A model generated the notes under the pieces. It was not told the DNA's origin. It saw only the letters and a program-made list of their open reading frames with translations, and searched no databases. The position numbers and the translations under genes were made by a program. 52,216 nt of DNA from a virus. The DNA lies in the IMG/VR virus record IMGVR_UViG_3300025655_003190, positions 1 through 52,216 of that record; one strand, 5' to 3'. Numbering within the stretch: position 1 is the first letter of the stretch; each line of letters starts with the position of its first letter. Of this stretch, positions 9,163 to 17,759 are shown piece after piece.

Positions 9163-9604
9163 TAAATCCCTTAATTTTAATATATTTAGTCAACTTTACA
9201 GTTTTATTAAGGTTACGTCTAGCCTGCTTTAGTTTGTTAGCATCTTCGTTGATCCTAATTAAAAGTACCTGGCGTTCATCATCGTTTTTTGTCTTATCCA
9301 ATATGCGTTTTCTATTTTCTATATCAAACTTATACTGCTGAATTCTACGGTCATCGCGAATAATATCGTTACCTTTGGACCATAAGTTCTTACTGTCGTA
9401 TATGCACCATCCTAATGCTGCTGAACTTGAACTTAAAGTGCTAACAAAATCATCATACTTGTATACGTCGTATACATCATCATGTTTAACAATGCGATAA
9501 CGCTCTAATACATGATATGTCTCACCTGATTGTACAATAGGCGGAACACTTTCTTTATCAAAAAAACGCTTAACTTTATCTGTAATACTGTTAATATCGA
9601 TCAT
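9146..9604 (-). CDS. Conserved unknown with C-terminal coiled coil
   Basis: A 152-residue protein. The first ~80 residues are mixed alpha/beta (HVLERYRIVKHDDVYDVYKY). Residues 85-145 form a long charged helix (RRIQQYKFDIENRKRILDK ... RRNLNKTVKL), probably a coiled coil. The start overlaps the previous stop as ATGA, and the end overlaps the core-like gene by 17 bases. The layout suggests a virion or assembly protein of the same late operon. No recognisable catalytic motif. Confidence 0.6.
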   Translation of the reverse strand: MIDINSITDKVKRFFDKESVPPIVQSGETYHVLERYRIVKHDDVYDVYKYDDFVSTLSSSSAALGWCIYDSKNLWSKGNDIIRDDRRIQQYKFDIENRKRILDKTKNDDERQVLLIRINEDANKLKQARRNLNKTVKLTKYIKIKGFNDESE

Positions 9605-10017
9605 ACTTCTTCAAACCATATGTTTTGTTTTGTTCCTGAGGTGCTAATGTAAGGTAATAAACCTTTCTTTTCACCGAGATCTAAAATTATCGGTGTTCCG
9701 TTAAAGTCATCATACAATGCTCCTAGTGGATCACCGTCTTTAAAAAACGCCAATTCAGTTTCACTCTCAAATGTGAAACACCATTTACTAGCAGTTCCTT
9801 GCTTTTCAGGATTGGTTATATTAACAGGTTGTATACGAAATAGCAAGATTTGTAATACCGTTTCCCAATTACTTTGCTGTCTACGTAATCTGTTCCAGTC
9901 ATCGACAGTATTAATTACATTTCCATTAATATTAACAGGCAATGTTTGTTGTTTATATGGTCTATTTACACCTGTTTGTGTAATATCAAACGATGTACAT
10001 ATCTTTATTCGTTGCAT
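9601..10017 (-). CDS. Conserved marine-phage protein, unknown
   Basis: A 138-residue protein starting MQRIKICTSFDITQTGV at 10017. A longer frame to 10089 exists but would overlap the upstream gene by 85 bases, so I chose the internal ATG, which overlaps it by 13. The middle holds DDWNRLRRQQSNWETVLQIL. The second half is a beta-rich stretch ending NIWFEEV. I recall similar proteins in cyanophage structural regions, without a known role. No motif assigns a function. Confidence 0.6.
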   Translation of the reverse strand: MQRIKICTSFDITQTGVNRPYKQQTLPVNINGNVINTVDDWNRLRRQQSNWETVLQILLFRIQPVNITNPEKQGTASKWCFTFESETELAFFKDGDPLGALYDDFNGTPIILDLGEKKGLLPYISTSGTKQNIWFEEV

Positions 10018-10229
10018 AAGGTTACCAGTACTTTTAATCTTTCTAATTGCTCTAAAATTGCAGGATGACGCTCTGCTAATCCATCCCAATCATAACGCAA
10101 TGCGAATCCATTCCATTCTTCGTATGTGTTTTGTTTAACAACTCTGCGTTCGTTTGAACCTGCGTGTCTAGCAAACACCGTTTTTCCGCCATCAGGCGAT
10201 TCATAAACAATAAAAGGGCTTTTTTGCAT
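10005..10229 (-). CDS. Small conserved phage protein, unknown
   Basis: A 74-residue protein. The N-terminus (SPFIVYESPDGGKTVFARHAGS) forms a predicted beta hairpin with a phosphate-loop-like turn, but no Walker motif. The C-terminal half is a single Trp-rich helical region. The ATG lies 4 bases from a CTTAAATA late-like box with no ribosome binding site. It heads the run of coupled genes down to 7586. Function unknown. Confidence 0.6.
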   Translation of the reverse strand: MQKSPFIVYESPDGGKTVFARHAGSNERRVVKQNTYEEWNGFALRYDWDGLAERHPAILEQLERLKVLVTLCNE

Positions 10230-10233
10230 AGCG

Positions 10234-10241
10234 TATTTAAG
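10234..10241 (-). promoter_or_regulatory. Late-like promoter box CTTAAATA
   Basis: CTTAAATA on the minus strand, 4 bases (CGCT) before the ATG at 10229. Same box and spacing as at 7569-7576. It lies just after the terminator hairpin of the upstream gene. Confidence 0.4.
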
Positions 10242-10248
10242 GTCAATA

Positions 10249-10277
10249 AAAAAGCCCAGTATAAAACTGGGCTTTTT
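10249..10277. terminator. Bidirectional intrinsic terminator
   Basis: Stem GCCCAGT (10254-10260) and ACTGGGC (10266-10272), loop ATAAA, flanked by five A on the left and five T on the right, so it reads as a terminator on both strands. It ends the transcript of the 99-residue protein gene. Confidence 0.85.
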
Positions 10278-10299
10278 AGGTTTGTTGTCAGTAAAATAA

Positions 10300-10599
10300 T
10301 TACTGAGTGAAACCAGTTACGTCTGCAATAGTGTATGCTTGGCTGTCAGTTGCTGTGTAAGCACCTGCTGCAAAGTCGCTATCTTCAGCACCGCTGATAA
10401 TGAAGTAAGCGGTAGCTGTAGTACCTGCTGTGAAAGCGCCAACAACTTCGATAGTAGCTAGTTGCTGAATGCTTTCTACTAGAGCGTCCATGTTAGCTTG
10501 GGTCATTGCTGAACCCTTAGCGAAGCTCTTTACTAATAGGTTACGACCTACAAATTCACCTGCACCTGCATAACCGTGTGCGCGAGTTACTCCTGGCAT
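10300..10599 (-). CDS. Small abundant virion-type protein
   Basis: A 99-residue Ala/Thr/Gly-rich protein (MPGVTRAHGYAGAGEFVGRN, then beta-rich TAGTTATAYFIISGAEDS). It is monocistronic. It has a full late box (TATAAATA at 10631-10638), a strong AGGAG ribosome binding site 7 bases before the ATG and its own terminator. That arrangement suits a highly expressed structural protein, for example a decoration or tail component. No family recognised. Confidence 0.65.
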   Translation of the reverse strand: MPGVTRAHGYAGAGEFVGRNLLVKSFAKGSAMTQANMDALVESIQQLATIEVVGAFTAGTTATAYFIISGAEDSDFAAGAYTATDSQAYTIADVTGFTQ

Positions 10600-10605
10600 A
10601 ATAAT

Positions 10606-10638
10606 TCTCCTAATGTTTGTTTGTTAATATTATTTATA
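10606..10638 (-). promoter_or_regulatory. Late promoter TATAAATA with strong RBS
   Basis: TATAAATA at 10631-10638 (minus strand) and AGGAG at 10607-10611. This is the best T4-type late box and Shine-Dalgarno combination in the window. Unlike several other late genes here it has a leader of about 25 bases. Confidence 0.75.
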
Positions 10639-10654
10639 TAAAAGACAAAAAAAC

Positions 10655-12553
10655 TTATCCTAGTTCAGGATTGTTTTTTGCGAAATTTGCTTGACTGAAA
10701 CGCATGCGATCTACAAACTTAACAGGGCCGTGTTCTGTGTCTGCTACATAACCTTCATGCCCTGGTTCGCCAGCGATATGAGCATGTACTGACCCTGCTT
10801 GTTGGTCAAGTTGGCGCACGATATCGCTTTTTACCTGTGAAATCACTAAAAATGCCTTAATGATCGCAGCAAATCCTTTCTTATGTTCAGCTATGTATTG
10901 CTTAATGTTTGCAGCTTTTTGCTGACTTGGCGCTGCTGTTTCAATCCAGCCAATGAATCCGCCTGCTAGATTATCATAATGTCCTTCTCTAACACGAGCG
11001 TTAACATACTTTTTAATTTGTTGCGGAAGATCAGAAATTTTACGATTTCTAAACTCTTCCGGACGCATAAAATCATTAACTAGCGGAATTAAGTCCTTTA
11101 GTGCTTCTAACGCTTCGCGGTCGCGTTTAGGCATGCTTACATGTGGATCTTCGTCAAAGTAAGGATCTAGTATTAGCACACCAGGCGAATGACGTAGGCT
11201 ATTGCCTACATGCTTAATAGCTTGACTAGTTCCATCTTCATCTACGTGAGTATGTATAGCAACAGCAACTTCTGCTTTGCTAATAGCATGACCAATATCC
11301 GAATCAGCATCAACTTCGTATGTAATAGTGTTTGGAGTAAACACATAACGATTTTGCTTACTCTTTTCTGGCTTAGGTTGTTCAGGAGTACCAAACAACA
11401 AATCGCCTTGAACATATCCTTTAAATGAAGGCGGTACTATTCGTTCTAATAATGGAAATAGCTTTTGGTACATGGCAATTAATTCGCTACGCTCACCTTT
11501 GCGTTGACTCATTATGCTTGCTAACATTTCTGGGCTTGTTGCTCTACCATCATAACCTTTAGCACCAAACCCCGATTTATCAGTTAATACAAATTGACCT
11601 TTTAGATTGCGTCCAAAAATAACAGCAGGTTTGCCATCCCATTTAATTGTAACATGCTCGGTAGTATCTGCCATATTAGAAAGAATACTAATAGCTTGTT
11701 CTATGCCGCGGCCGCCTTGTGTAAATGGCAAATCTTCTGGATGCTCAATACGGGCTTCCATTAAGTTTTGTTCATATAAACCGTAAATACCCGGTGTGGT
11801 TAATCTATCACGTAGTTTAGCAAGGAAATAACTTTCAGATACACCTTGCTCTAATTGTAGTCCTTCGCGTTCAAAATATTCGCGAGCATCTTTAATCTTT
11901 GCTTCGCGATTAGGGTCACGTGCTAGTGCATTCATAATAGTTTCAACAGAGTGTAAATCTTCTTTACGTGCTGTTGGGCTTAATAAAACTTTAGCAATCT
12001 TGTCCCAGTTATTTGTTACAAGTTCATTAGTATCTCTTGCGATCAATCCTTGTGTTTGGTTGATTTTGTAGCCTGCTGCTTTAGCAATAGAACTCAATAG
12101 CACATTACGGTGCATTCCCTTAAAGTTTGAATCTGGAGCAGAGTGTAGGAAATAGGTTGAGTATGCTAAATCAGGTACAAACATAAAGTCAGTTTGTACA
12201 AAGCCATACTCTGGATTGCCTGCAATAGGTGTCTTAAAGTGTACATTAATTCCAGACTTTTTAATCCATTCTTTAGGATTACCGTTGTTTGCTTCTACCC
12301 AACGTGTTAGTGTGTTAACTAATCCATCTTTATTATATTTTGAAGCGTCAACACCTAGGTCTAAATCACCCGACGTTGCTTTCTTTCCTGTTGTACCAAG
12401 CATATTTTGTAACAACGGAAGAGCAGTTATTTGTTCTAACCACTTAACAGTTGGTTTTACATAATCGCGGTCAATACGATCTGTTGCCGACGATCCATCG
12501 GCATTCTTAAATACGTTTCCGCCTTCAAGTAAAGTATAAACTGATTTCATCAT
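10655..12553 (-). CDS. Nucleotidyltransferase-ligase-like fusion protein
   Basis: A 632-residue protein with two recognisable parts. Residues ~60-125 carry SGDLDLGVD (D63, D65) and later TDFMFVPD (D122), the carboxylate pattern of the polymerase-beta-like nucleotidyltransferase fold. Residues ~300-440 carry IKWDGKPAVIFGR, with K304-W-D-G307 as the KxDG nucleotidylation motif of covalent ligases. YVQGDLLFG (~380-388) is placed like motif III. The last ~150 residues are helical, with HAHIAGEPGHEGYV. This could be an RNA or DNA end-repair enzyme; its position among virion-type genes leaves open a structural role with degenerate domains. The start overlaps the upstream stop (ATGATGA). Confidence 0.6.
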   Translation of the reverse strand: MMKSVYTLLEGGNVFKNADGSSATDRIDRDYVKPTVKWLEQITALPLLQNMLGTTGKKATSGDLDLGVDASKYNKDGLVNTLTRWVEANNGNPKEWIKKSGINVHFKTPIAGNPEYGFVQTDFMFVPDLAYSTYFLHSAPDSNFKGMHRNVLLSSIAKAAGYKINQTQGLIARDTNELVTNNWDKIAKVLLSPTARKEDLHSVETIMNALARDPNREAKIKDAREYFEREGLQLEQGVSESYFLAKLRDRLTTPGIYGLYEQNLMEARIEHPEDLPFTQGGRGIEQAISILSNMADTTEHVTIKWDGKPAVIFGRNLKGQFVLTDKSGFGAKGYDGRATSPEMLASIMSQRKGERSELIAMYQKLFPLLERIVPPSFKGYVQGDLLFGTPEQPKPEKSKQNRYVFTPNTITYEVDADSDIGHAISKAEVAVAIHTHVDEDGTSQAIKHVGNSLRHSPGVLILDPYFDEDPHVSMPKRDREALEALKDLIPLVNDFMRPEEFRNRKISDLPQQIKKYVNARVREGHYDNLAGGFIGWIETAAPSQQKAANIKQYIAEHKKGFAAIIKAFLVISQVKSDIVRQLDQQAGSVHAHIAGEPGHEGYVADTEHGPVKFVDRMRFSQANFAKNNPELG

Positions 12554-13497
12554 TTATGTCCAGTTTCCACTTTCCATTGTGTTACTTCTTCAGGAGTTAA
12601 TTCTGCCCAACTTGATGGCGGATTGGTTGAGACAATTGCTGTTTGGCGTGCATTTTCCCAAATACCCTGGTTAAGTAACTGTGCTGAATTAATGTTCAAC
12701 ACAGCTATAATGTCAAAGTCCTTTACAAGTGTATCGTCATTTAATAAAACGTGAGCCGGATTATCTGGAGTGAACACCCGTCTTAGAACTGGCTTTTGTT
12801 GTTTTTGCCGATGTCTAACTTTCTGATTTCTAGTTTTACGTGCTTCAGTAGTTGTACCTACAACTACTGTCTTATCCATATCATACCAGCGTCCATTAAA
12901 TTTAACAAACTTATGCGGTTGATTATCGCCGTTATTATTTTTTATAGTGTACATTAAAATAATAACAGGAACTTTTAATCCAGCAGTAACCTTAACCCAG
13001 TTCGGAAGTTTGCTTCCGTATGATACTGAGGCTAATTTCATCGACTGCACATCAACTTTGTCTGCTTTGGTTGCCATTTTAGAACCAATTGCACTTAAAA
13101 TAATAGCCAATGCTGCATTTTGCGATTCATTGTTATTCAAATCGTCGCCGTTTTTTAACAATATATCTACTGCGTCTTCGACTGTTTTAGTGGGACTTGC
13201 ACCTAATTCTTTATATACCAACTTTTGTAGTACTGCTCGGTAATAGGATTCGTCAACACCTTTGTCGGCGTATGCACTTTGTAGTTGATACCGCTGATTC
13301 AGCCATTGGTTAATAAAAGACTTGACTGCTAACCGATTGCTTCGTGCCTGCATTGCTCTATTTTTAATCTGGTCCCATGATAATCCTTTGCCTAACTCTT
13401 GCTTTAAAGTTCTAGCATAGGTCATCATATCTCCCCAATCAAGGAAGATCTCATTGAGCTGTGTTTTATTTTCAACTAAAATATCAGATATCTTCAT
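12550..13497 (-). CDS. Conserved phage protein, unknown
   Basis: A 315-residue protein starting MKISDILVENKTQLNEIF, an N-terminus I associate with marine phage head-region proteins. Residues 20-110 are helical. Near residue 170, VKVTAGLKVPVIILMYTIKN is a beta-rich hydrophobic stretch but not a convincing membrane helix. A basic linker RKTRNQKVRHRQKQQK follows near 220. No catalytic motif is evident. It overlaps both neighbours and is coupled to the downstream ligase-like fusion gene. Confidence 0.6.
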   Translation of the reverse strand: MKISDILVENKTQLNEIFLDWGDMMTYARTLKQELGKGLSWDQIKNRAMQARSNRLAVKSFINQWLNQRYQLQSAYADKGVDESYYRAVLQKLVYKELGASPTKTVEDAVDILLKNGDDLNNNESQNAALAIILSAIGSKMATKADKVDVQSMKLASVSYGSKLPNWVKVTAGLKVPVIILMYTIKNNNGDNQPHKFVKFNGRWYDMDKTVVVGTTTEARKTRNQKVRHRQKQQKPVLRRVFTPDNPAHVLLNDDTLVKDFDIIAVLNINSAQLLNQGIWENARQTAIVSTNPPSSWAELTPEEVTQWKVETGHK

Positions 13498-13732
13498 CAG
13501 TGCGCCTTAGACTTCTTTCAAACTTTTTAGGGTCTCTTGATCGTATTGCATTTAACAACTTACGATTTAATACCTCTGCTGCTTCGCTGTCGTAGTTTGA
13601 ATCAATAAATTCCATAAGTCTAATAGCACTAGAGATGACATTATTAGCTCGACTTTCAACTAAATGCGATCTATCGCGTTCTACATATAAACTTTCTAAT
13701 TCTTCAAGAATACTACGTGTGCGTTTTTGCAT
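13484..13732 (-). CDS. Small helical charged protein, unknown
   Basis: An 82-residue, highly charged helical protein (MQKRTRSILEELESLYVERD ... RSLRRTDEDI). I chose the ATG at 13732 over one 11 codons upstream because AAAGAGAAC precedes it at suitable distance and the longer form would run into the upstream gene. A late-type box lies 22 bases before the start. First gene of the late transcript that continues through the 315- and 632-residue proteins. Confidence 0.6.
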   Translation of the reverse strand: MQKRTRSILEELESLYVERDRSHLVESRANNVISSAIRLMEFIDSNYDSEAAEVLNRKLLNAIRSRDPKKFERSLRRTDEDI

Positions 13733-13754
13733 TGTGGTTCTCTTTTTAATGTTG

Positions 13755-13762
13755 TATTTATT
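13755..13762 (-). promoter_or_regulatory. Late promoter box AATAAATA
   Basis: AATAAATACAACATTAA on the minus strand; the same downstream string ATACAACATTAA follows the box at 50865-50872. The box includes the TAA stop of the epimerase gene (13758-13760). Confidence 0.55.
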
Positions 13763-14645
13763 CAATTACCAATTGAATACCTTGCTCAAACGATCGCGGA
13801 GCATAAGTTGGGTAAAGTTCTTTAAGCTGACTAATGTCTGGGCGGCGTCTTTGGGTACTTCCAGGACGGCTTGGTGCGCAAACCCAGTTAATATTGATAA
13901 TTCCTAGCTTTAGAGCAATAATATTAGCAGCATCGATAGTCGACAATTCTCTATCATTGCCAACATTAACAACTCGACCTTGTACATTATTACCTAAATA
14001 TATCGAAGCATCTACTGCATCATCAACATAACAATAACTTCTAGTTTCGTTGCATCCAATTAATTCAAAATTATTGTTTTTAATTTTTTCAATGATATCA
14101 TAAACAAAATGCCCTGGTAAACTATATTTGCCGTAAATGTTGAAATATCTAATTGCTACCCAAGGTAAATTAGAATTAGCTAGATAATTCTCTGAGCAGA
14201 TTTTTGCTAATCTATAACACCATCGAGGGTTATGTATGTTATCAATTGTTATATCCGTTGTTTCGTCAATAATATCATGTGGATGCCCGCTTGGAACTTC
14301 GCTACTACTGGCATACACAATTTTTTGAAGATTTTTATTTTGTTTAGCAAACTGAAATAATGCGAGGTCTGTGCCAACATTATTTTCTAAAAGTTCGTTA
14401 GCCATTGAATAGAAATATTTTGTTCCGTTAATTGCACTATAGTGATAGATATAATCAAAATCTGTGTCAAGGTCCTTTAATGCATCAACGACATTTGATT
14501 GAATATAACAATCTGCGTTAGGGGTGCGTTGTGATCTAAAATTGTTATCAATAGCTACAACTTCGTTACCTGACTGCTTTAGCTGATTACAAAGTTCATG
14601 CCCTAGGAGTCCACTTGCTCCTGTAACTAAAATTTTTGCTGCCAT
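13758..14645 (-). CDS. NAD-dependent epimerase/dehydratase (extended SDR)
   Basis: A 295-residue nucleotide-sugar-modifying enzyme. TGASGLLGHELC (residues ~8-19) is the NAD-binding GxxGxxG loop. YASSSEV supplies the catalytic Ser region and CYRLAK the YxxxK pair. VAIRYFNIYGKYS and RSYCYVDDAVDA are the usual extended-SDR landmarks. The length is typical. It follows a UDP-sugar dehydrogenase-like gene with a 19-base overlap, so oxidation then decarboxylation or epimerisation of a UDP-sugar is plausible. The exact substrate cannot be assigned. Confidence 0.8.
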   Translation of the reverse strand: MAAKILVTGASGLLGHELCNQLKQSGNEVVAIDNNFRSQRTPNADCYIQSNVVDALKDLDTDFDYIYHYSAINGTKYFYSMANELLENNVGTDLALFQFAKQNKNLQKIVYASSSEVPSGHPHDIIDETTDITIDNIHNPRWCYRLAKICSENYLANSNLPWVAIRYFNIYGKYSLPGHFVYDIIEKIKNNNFELIGCNETRSYCYVDDAVDASIYLGNNVQGRVVNVGNDRELSTIDAANIIALKLGIININWVCAPSRPGSTQRRRPDISQLKELYPTYAPRSFEQGIQLVIE

Positions 14646-15361
14646 TTTTTGTTTAACTCCTTTATATGCTTAAACCAGTTTTGTGCTGGATCTTCGTCTT
14701 CTAGTGTTTCGATTAAAAAATCAAAATCTTTTGGCAAGCACTTGCCGCCAAACCCACGTGTACCGTCGTGTCCTGGTACTTCCATATATGTTTGATCGTG
14801 TTGTACTTTTAAAAAAGTATCTTTAACTTTATTATAGTCTGCACCCATTCGTTGAGCTAGATCATAAAACACATTAGCAAATGCAATGCGCAACACTCCA
14901 AAATTATTAGAAAACATTTTAATTAGTTCTGCTTCAGCTGTAGTACATCTAATAATATCTTCGTTAGACAACCAGTCTGGAAGACTATCGGTCCCGTCAT
15001 ACCCTACTACAAGAGGTCTGTTTAAACAATCAGTATCCCAGTACCGTTCTCGTAAAAATTCCGGCATGTAAATTATATTACCAATCTCGTCATGTATTCG
15101 TTTACAAGAATGCAACGAAAGTGTACTACGTACTACAATAGTAACATCTGGGTTCAATTTTTTTAATTCTTTAATTTCATGTATAACTGTATTAATGTCA
15201 TCATTGGTGTTTGTTGGTATGCAAACAAATACCGTGTGAGAATTTTTAAGAATCGTTCGATCGGTGTGTAATAAAAGATCATGTATTACACATTCTCGGT
15301 CTTTAATTAATCCTTTATGGGTTCCTTTTCCAACATATCCATAACCTAGAATTCCAAACAT
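14627..15361 (-). CDS. Short UDP-glucose/GDP-mannose dehydrogenase-like protein
   Basis: A 244-residue homologue of nucleotide-sugar 6-dehydrogenases. MFGILGYGYVGKGTHKGL is the NAD-binding start. FVCIPTNTN and STLSLHSCKRI follow the family order. GTRGFGGKCLPKDFDF contains the catalytic Cys in the family's GFGGxCxPKD motif. Usual enzymes are 390-450 residues, so the C-terminal UDP-sugar-binding domain is missing. I prefer ATG at 15361 because it is better spaced from the AAGGAGG site than ATG 15364. It is coupled to the helicase upstream and the epimerase downstream. It may be a compact active form or work with a host partner. Confidence 0.75.
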   Translation of the reverse strand: MFGILGYGYVGKGTHKGLIKDRECVIHDLLLHTDRTILKNSHTVFVCIPTNTNDDINTVIHEIKELKKLNPDVTIVVRSTLSLHSCKRIHDEIGNIIYMPEFLRERYWDTDCLNRPLVVGYDGTDSLPDWLSNEDIIRCTTAEAELIKMFSNNFGVLRIAFANVFYDLAQRMGADYNKVKDTFLKVQHDQTYMEVPGHDGTRGFGGKCLPKDFDFLIETLEDEDPAQNWFKHIKELNKKWQQKF

Positions 15362-16746
15362 CATCCTCCTCCTTTAATTGCGTTCAGTAGATTATTGAGC
15401 TTACTTCCGTCTACATTAGCAGCAATTTTTTTAGTATCCTGGGTAGAGTTTGTTGCATTACTAATTGGCTTGATGCTATTCATAATGTTTGAAGTTGTTG
15501 GCATGTTAGAATCTTCTGATTGATCACAATCAGAAATACGTAATGTTTCTATATCAAATTCTAAATCCACTTTTGAACCAACGCCAGAACTTGAACGTGT
15601 TTTCATTAACTGGATTTGATAGCGGCCACGCTCGCGCATTGCTCTTGACGTAAAAATACCAAACACATTGTCTGCTGTGTTAATCTTAGAAATACCACCT
15701 GAAATATGCGAGTGGTCAAACTCAATTTCTTCTACTGCTGAACGGTTTAACTGTGATGCAGTTACCATAATAACGTTTAATTCCTTTGCTAAGTTGCGAA
15801 TTTCTTCTGACACATACTTGTCCTTAACAAACAAATCACTTGGACTTACTTTAGCACTTACTGGCATTAACAAGTCCAGATAGTCAATACACAAAAAGTC
15901 CACAGTAACACCAGTTTGGATTTGTAATTCTTTAATGTAACTACGAATATCATTTACTGTACTTTGTGCCGGCATGTACTTGATACGAAACTTGCCAGAC
16001 TTCTTCTGCATCATCTTAACTTTCATTTCAACATTATCAATGTCCTTAAATACTTCCTTGCTAGATGTATTAGTCATCATTGAGTCAATACGCATCGAAC
16101 ACAAATCTTCTGAAAGTTCTAACGAAATATATACGCCATTGAGTCCTGCTTGTACCCAGTTCACGCTTAGATTCTGCATAAACAAACTTTTACCCGAACC
16201 TGAACCACCGGCAAAAATCTGTAGTTCTCCTCTATTAAATCCACCATACAACGCACGGTCTAAGTTAAGCCAACCTGTACTAACTTGTCCGTTGTTGGAC
16301 TTAATATTCATTAGACGTGTACGCGGATCTTCAAAGTAATCTGTGCCCATATCCTTGTGTAAACTAATTTGTACCGCATCTTTAACAAGTTTTTCTACTG
16401 GATCAAAGTCACCTTTTTCTAACAAGTCTGCTGATTTAAGAATTGCACGTTCTAGCTCTTGCCGCCTGGTAAACTTTTCAAACTCCTCCATGAACCAATC
16501 ATAATGTCCATCTTTCATCTCCGGAGGAATTGGTTTTAGCTTCGCACCTACCGCAGCATTGAGTTGTTCTAATTCGGGCATAGTCTTATATTTGTCGCTA
16601 TGCTCTTTAATAAACGTTGCTGCTTCACGTAAACTTGGATCAAAATTATCTACGTTGTAGATGTTCTGAACACGCACATAACTTTGTGCATCCCCAAGCA
16701 TCATTTCTAAAAATAACTTTTGTATATCTACTGAATAATCTTTCAT
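15361..16746 (-). CDS. Replicative DNA helicase (gp41/DnaB-like)
   Basis: A 461-residue hexameric helicase that unwinds the fork with the primase. The Walker A motif is GGSGSGKS (180-187), Walker B is in FLCIDYLDLLM (~280-290), and TASQLNRSAVEEI matches the DnaB motif H3/H4 region. HISGGISKINTADNVFGI and RGRYQIQLMKTRSS complete the RecA-like core. The N-terminal 150 residues are the helical domain. No intein is present, although gp41 is a known split-intein host in marine phages. The C-terminal ~60 residues are a low-complexity Asn/Ser/Thr linker plus a short helix. ATGA overlap with the primase. Confidence 0.92.
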   Translation of the reverse strand: MKDYSVDIQKLFLEMMLGDAQSYVRVQNIYNVDNFDPSLREAATFIKEHSDKYKTMPELEQLNAAVGAKLKPIPPEMKDGHYDWFMEEFEKFTRRQELERAILKSADLLEKGDFDPVEKLVKDAVQISLHKDMGTDYFEDPRTRLMNIKSNNGQVSTGWLNLDRALYGGFNRGELQIFAGGSGSGKSLFMQNLSVNWVQAGLNGVYISLELSEDLCSMRIDSMMTNTSSKEVFKDIDNVEMKVKMMQKKSGKFRIKYMPAQSTVNDIRSYIKELQIQTGVTVDFLCIDYLDLLMPVSAKVSPSDLFVKDKYVSEEIRNLAKELNVIMVTASQLNRSAVEEIEFDHSHISGGISKINTADNVFGIFTSRAMRERGRYQIQLMKTRSSSGVGSKVDLEFDIETLRISDCDQSEDSNMPTTSNIMNSIKPISNATNSTQDTKKIAANVDGSKLNNLLNAIKGGG

Positions 16747-17705
16747 AGTTTCCTTTTAAGAGCCTTGCGTGCTAACTCAATCTTGACTTTGCTAGAATTT
16801 TTATTATTAATAATATCAATCAGGGTATTTAATCTGCCATAACGTTGTACAGCGTCATTTATATCTTTAATATCTGCATCCCATTCTGGGATACTTACTG
16901 AAAACCCATACTTAACTGCATCATCAATCAGTGCTAGACCTGCTTGATCATGATCTGGTACTACAACAACTTCCCTGTTAAGTCGACGTAGGACCGCAGC
17001 TTGAGTATCACTAATTCTATTTGTTGTTACTGCTACTCCATCAATGCTTAACGCATCAAATTGTCCTTCGACTACAACCACAAACTGCCAATTATCGTGT
17101 TGATTGTCTATACCAAACACGTATCCTGTTTGTTGCTCATGTAAGTACTTCGGTCGTCTATTGTCAAGGAAACGGGTGGTATGTCCTACAATTTTATTAT
17201 TGTACGTATACGGTATCAACACGCCTAGTCTTGGTTGATCCGGATCGATCATATATGGATAGTCCCAGGGATCTATTCCTCTGTTGCGTAAGTATTCTAT
17301 TATTTCTGAATCAGAATCTTCAATTAAACGTGCATTTGCTGGCAATGATGTTTCATTAAAATGAACACGCTGTTCTTCATCTGCACGCTCACGCAAAATT
17401 TGATTTACATCTTTGTGCTTTAGACTTTCCAGATTTAACCGCTGTACTTCAATTTCTGGCACGCCCATCCATTTAAGCAAACGTTGTGCTTTATAACTTA
17501 CAGGATATCCAAGAGTAAAGCTAGCAGTATAGCCGCAATTGAAACAGTGATAGCTCCAGTCTGTATCCGTCGAAAACTTGAGTCCTCCGCGCATACGTCT
17601 GTCAGCAGTTTCCCCGTTGTGTATACAACAAGGAGCATTAAAACTAGTCCAACCAGAAGTAGAAGTTTTACGTTTTCCATTGATGTAAGATAGTATATTT
17701 AACAC
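16743..17705 (-). CDS. DNA primase (gp61-like)
   Basis: A 320-residue primase that makes RNA primers for the lagging strand. The N-terminal zinc-binding domain shows CC-x-H (APCCIHNG) and CFNCGY (residues ~25-57). The TOPRIM core shows VVVVEGQFDALS (catalytic Glu) and VVVPDHDQAGL (DxD) near residues 205-255. GTG start at 17703-17705, only 6 bases from a consensus -10 box, so the message is predicted leaderless and has no Shine-Dalgarno sequence. The helicase follows with a 4-base overlap. Confidence 0.9.
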   Translation of the reverse strand: MLNILSYINGKRKTSTSGWTSFNAPCCIHNGETADRRMRGGLKFSTDTDWSYHCFNCGYTASFTLGYPVSYKAQRLLKWMGVPEIEVQRLNLESLKHKDVNQILRERADEEQRVHFNETSLPANARLIEDSDSEIIEYLRNRGIDPWDYPYMIDPDQPRLGVLIPYTYNNKIVGHTTRFLDNRRPKYLHEQQTGYVFGIDNQHDNWQFVVVVEGQFDALSIDGVAVTTNRISDTQAAVLRRLNREVVVVPDHDQAGLALIDDAVKYGFSVSIPEWDADIKDINDAVQRYGRLNTLIDIINNKNSSKVKIELARKALKRKL

Positions 17706-17711
17706 TTTATA

Positions 17712-17741
17712 ATTATAGCATATTTACGTTGTGTTTGTCAA
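17712..17741 (-). promoter_or_regulatory. Sigma70-type promoter of primase-helicase operon
   Basis: TTGACA (17736-17741), 18-base spacer ending in an extended TGC, TATAAT (17712-17717). TATAAA separates it from the GTG start, placing +1 on the start codon. Confidence 0.8.
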
Positions 17742-17746
17742 CGCTA

Positions 17747-17754
17747 TATAAATA
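17747..17754 (+). promoter_or_regulatory. Late promoter TATAAATA, leaderless spacing
   Basis: TATAAATATCTTGATG: five bases between the box and the ATG at 17760, which is the T4 late +1 position. Divergent from the primase promoter. Confidence 0.7.
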
Positions 17755-17759
17755 TCTTG

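Noticed and set aside
17498-17680. 60-residue hydrophobic frame inside the primase gene
   Set aside because: Out-of-frame within the zinc-binding region of primase; no independent start signal.
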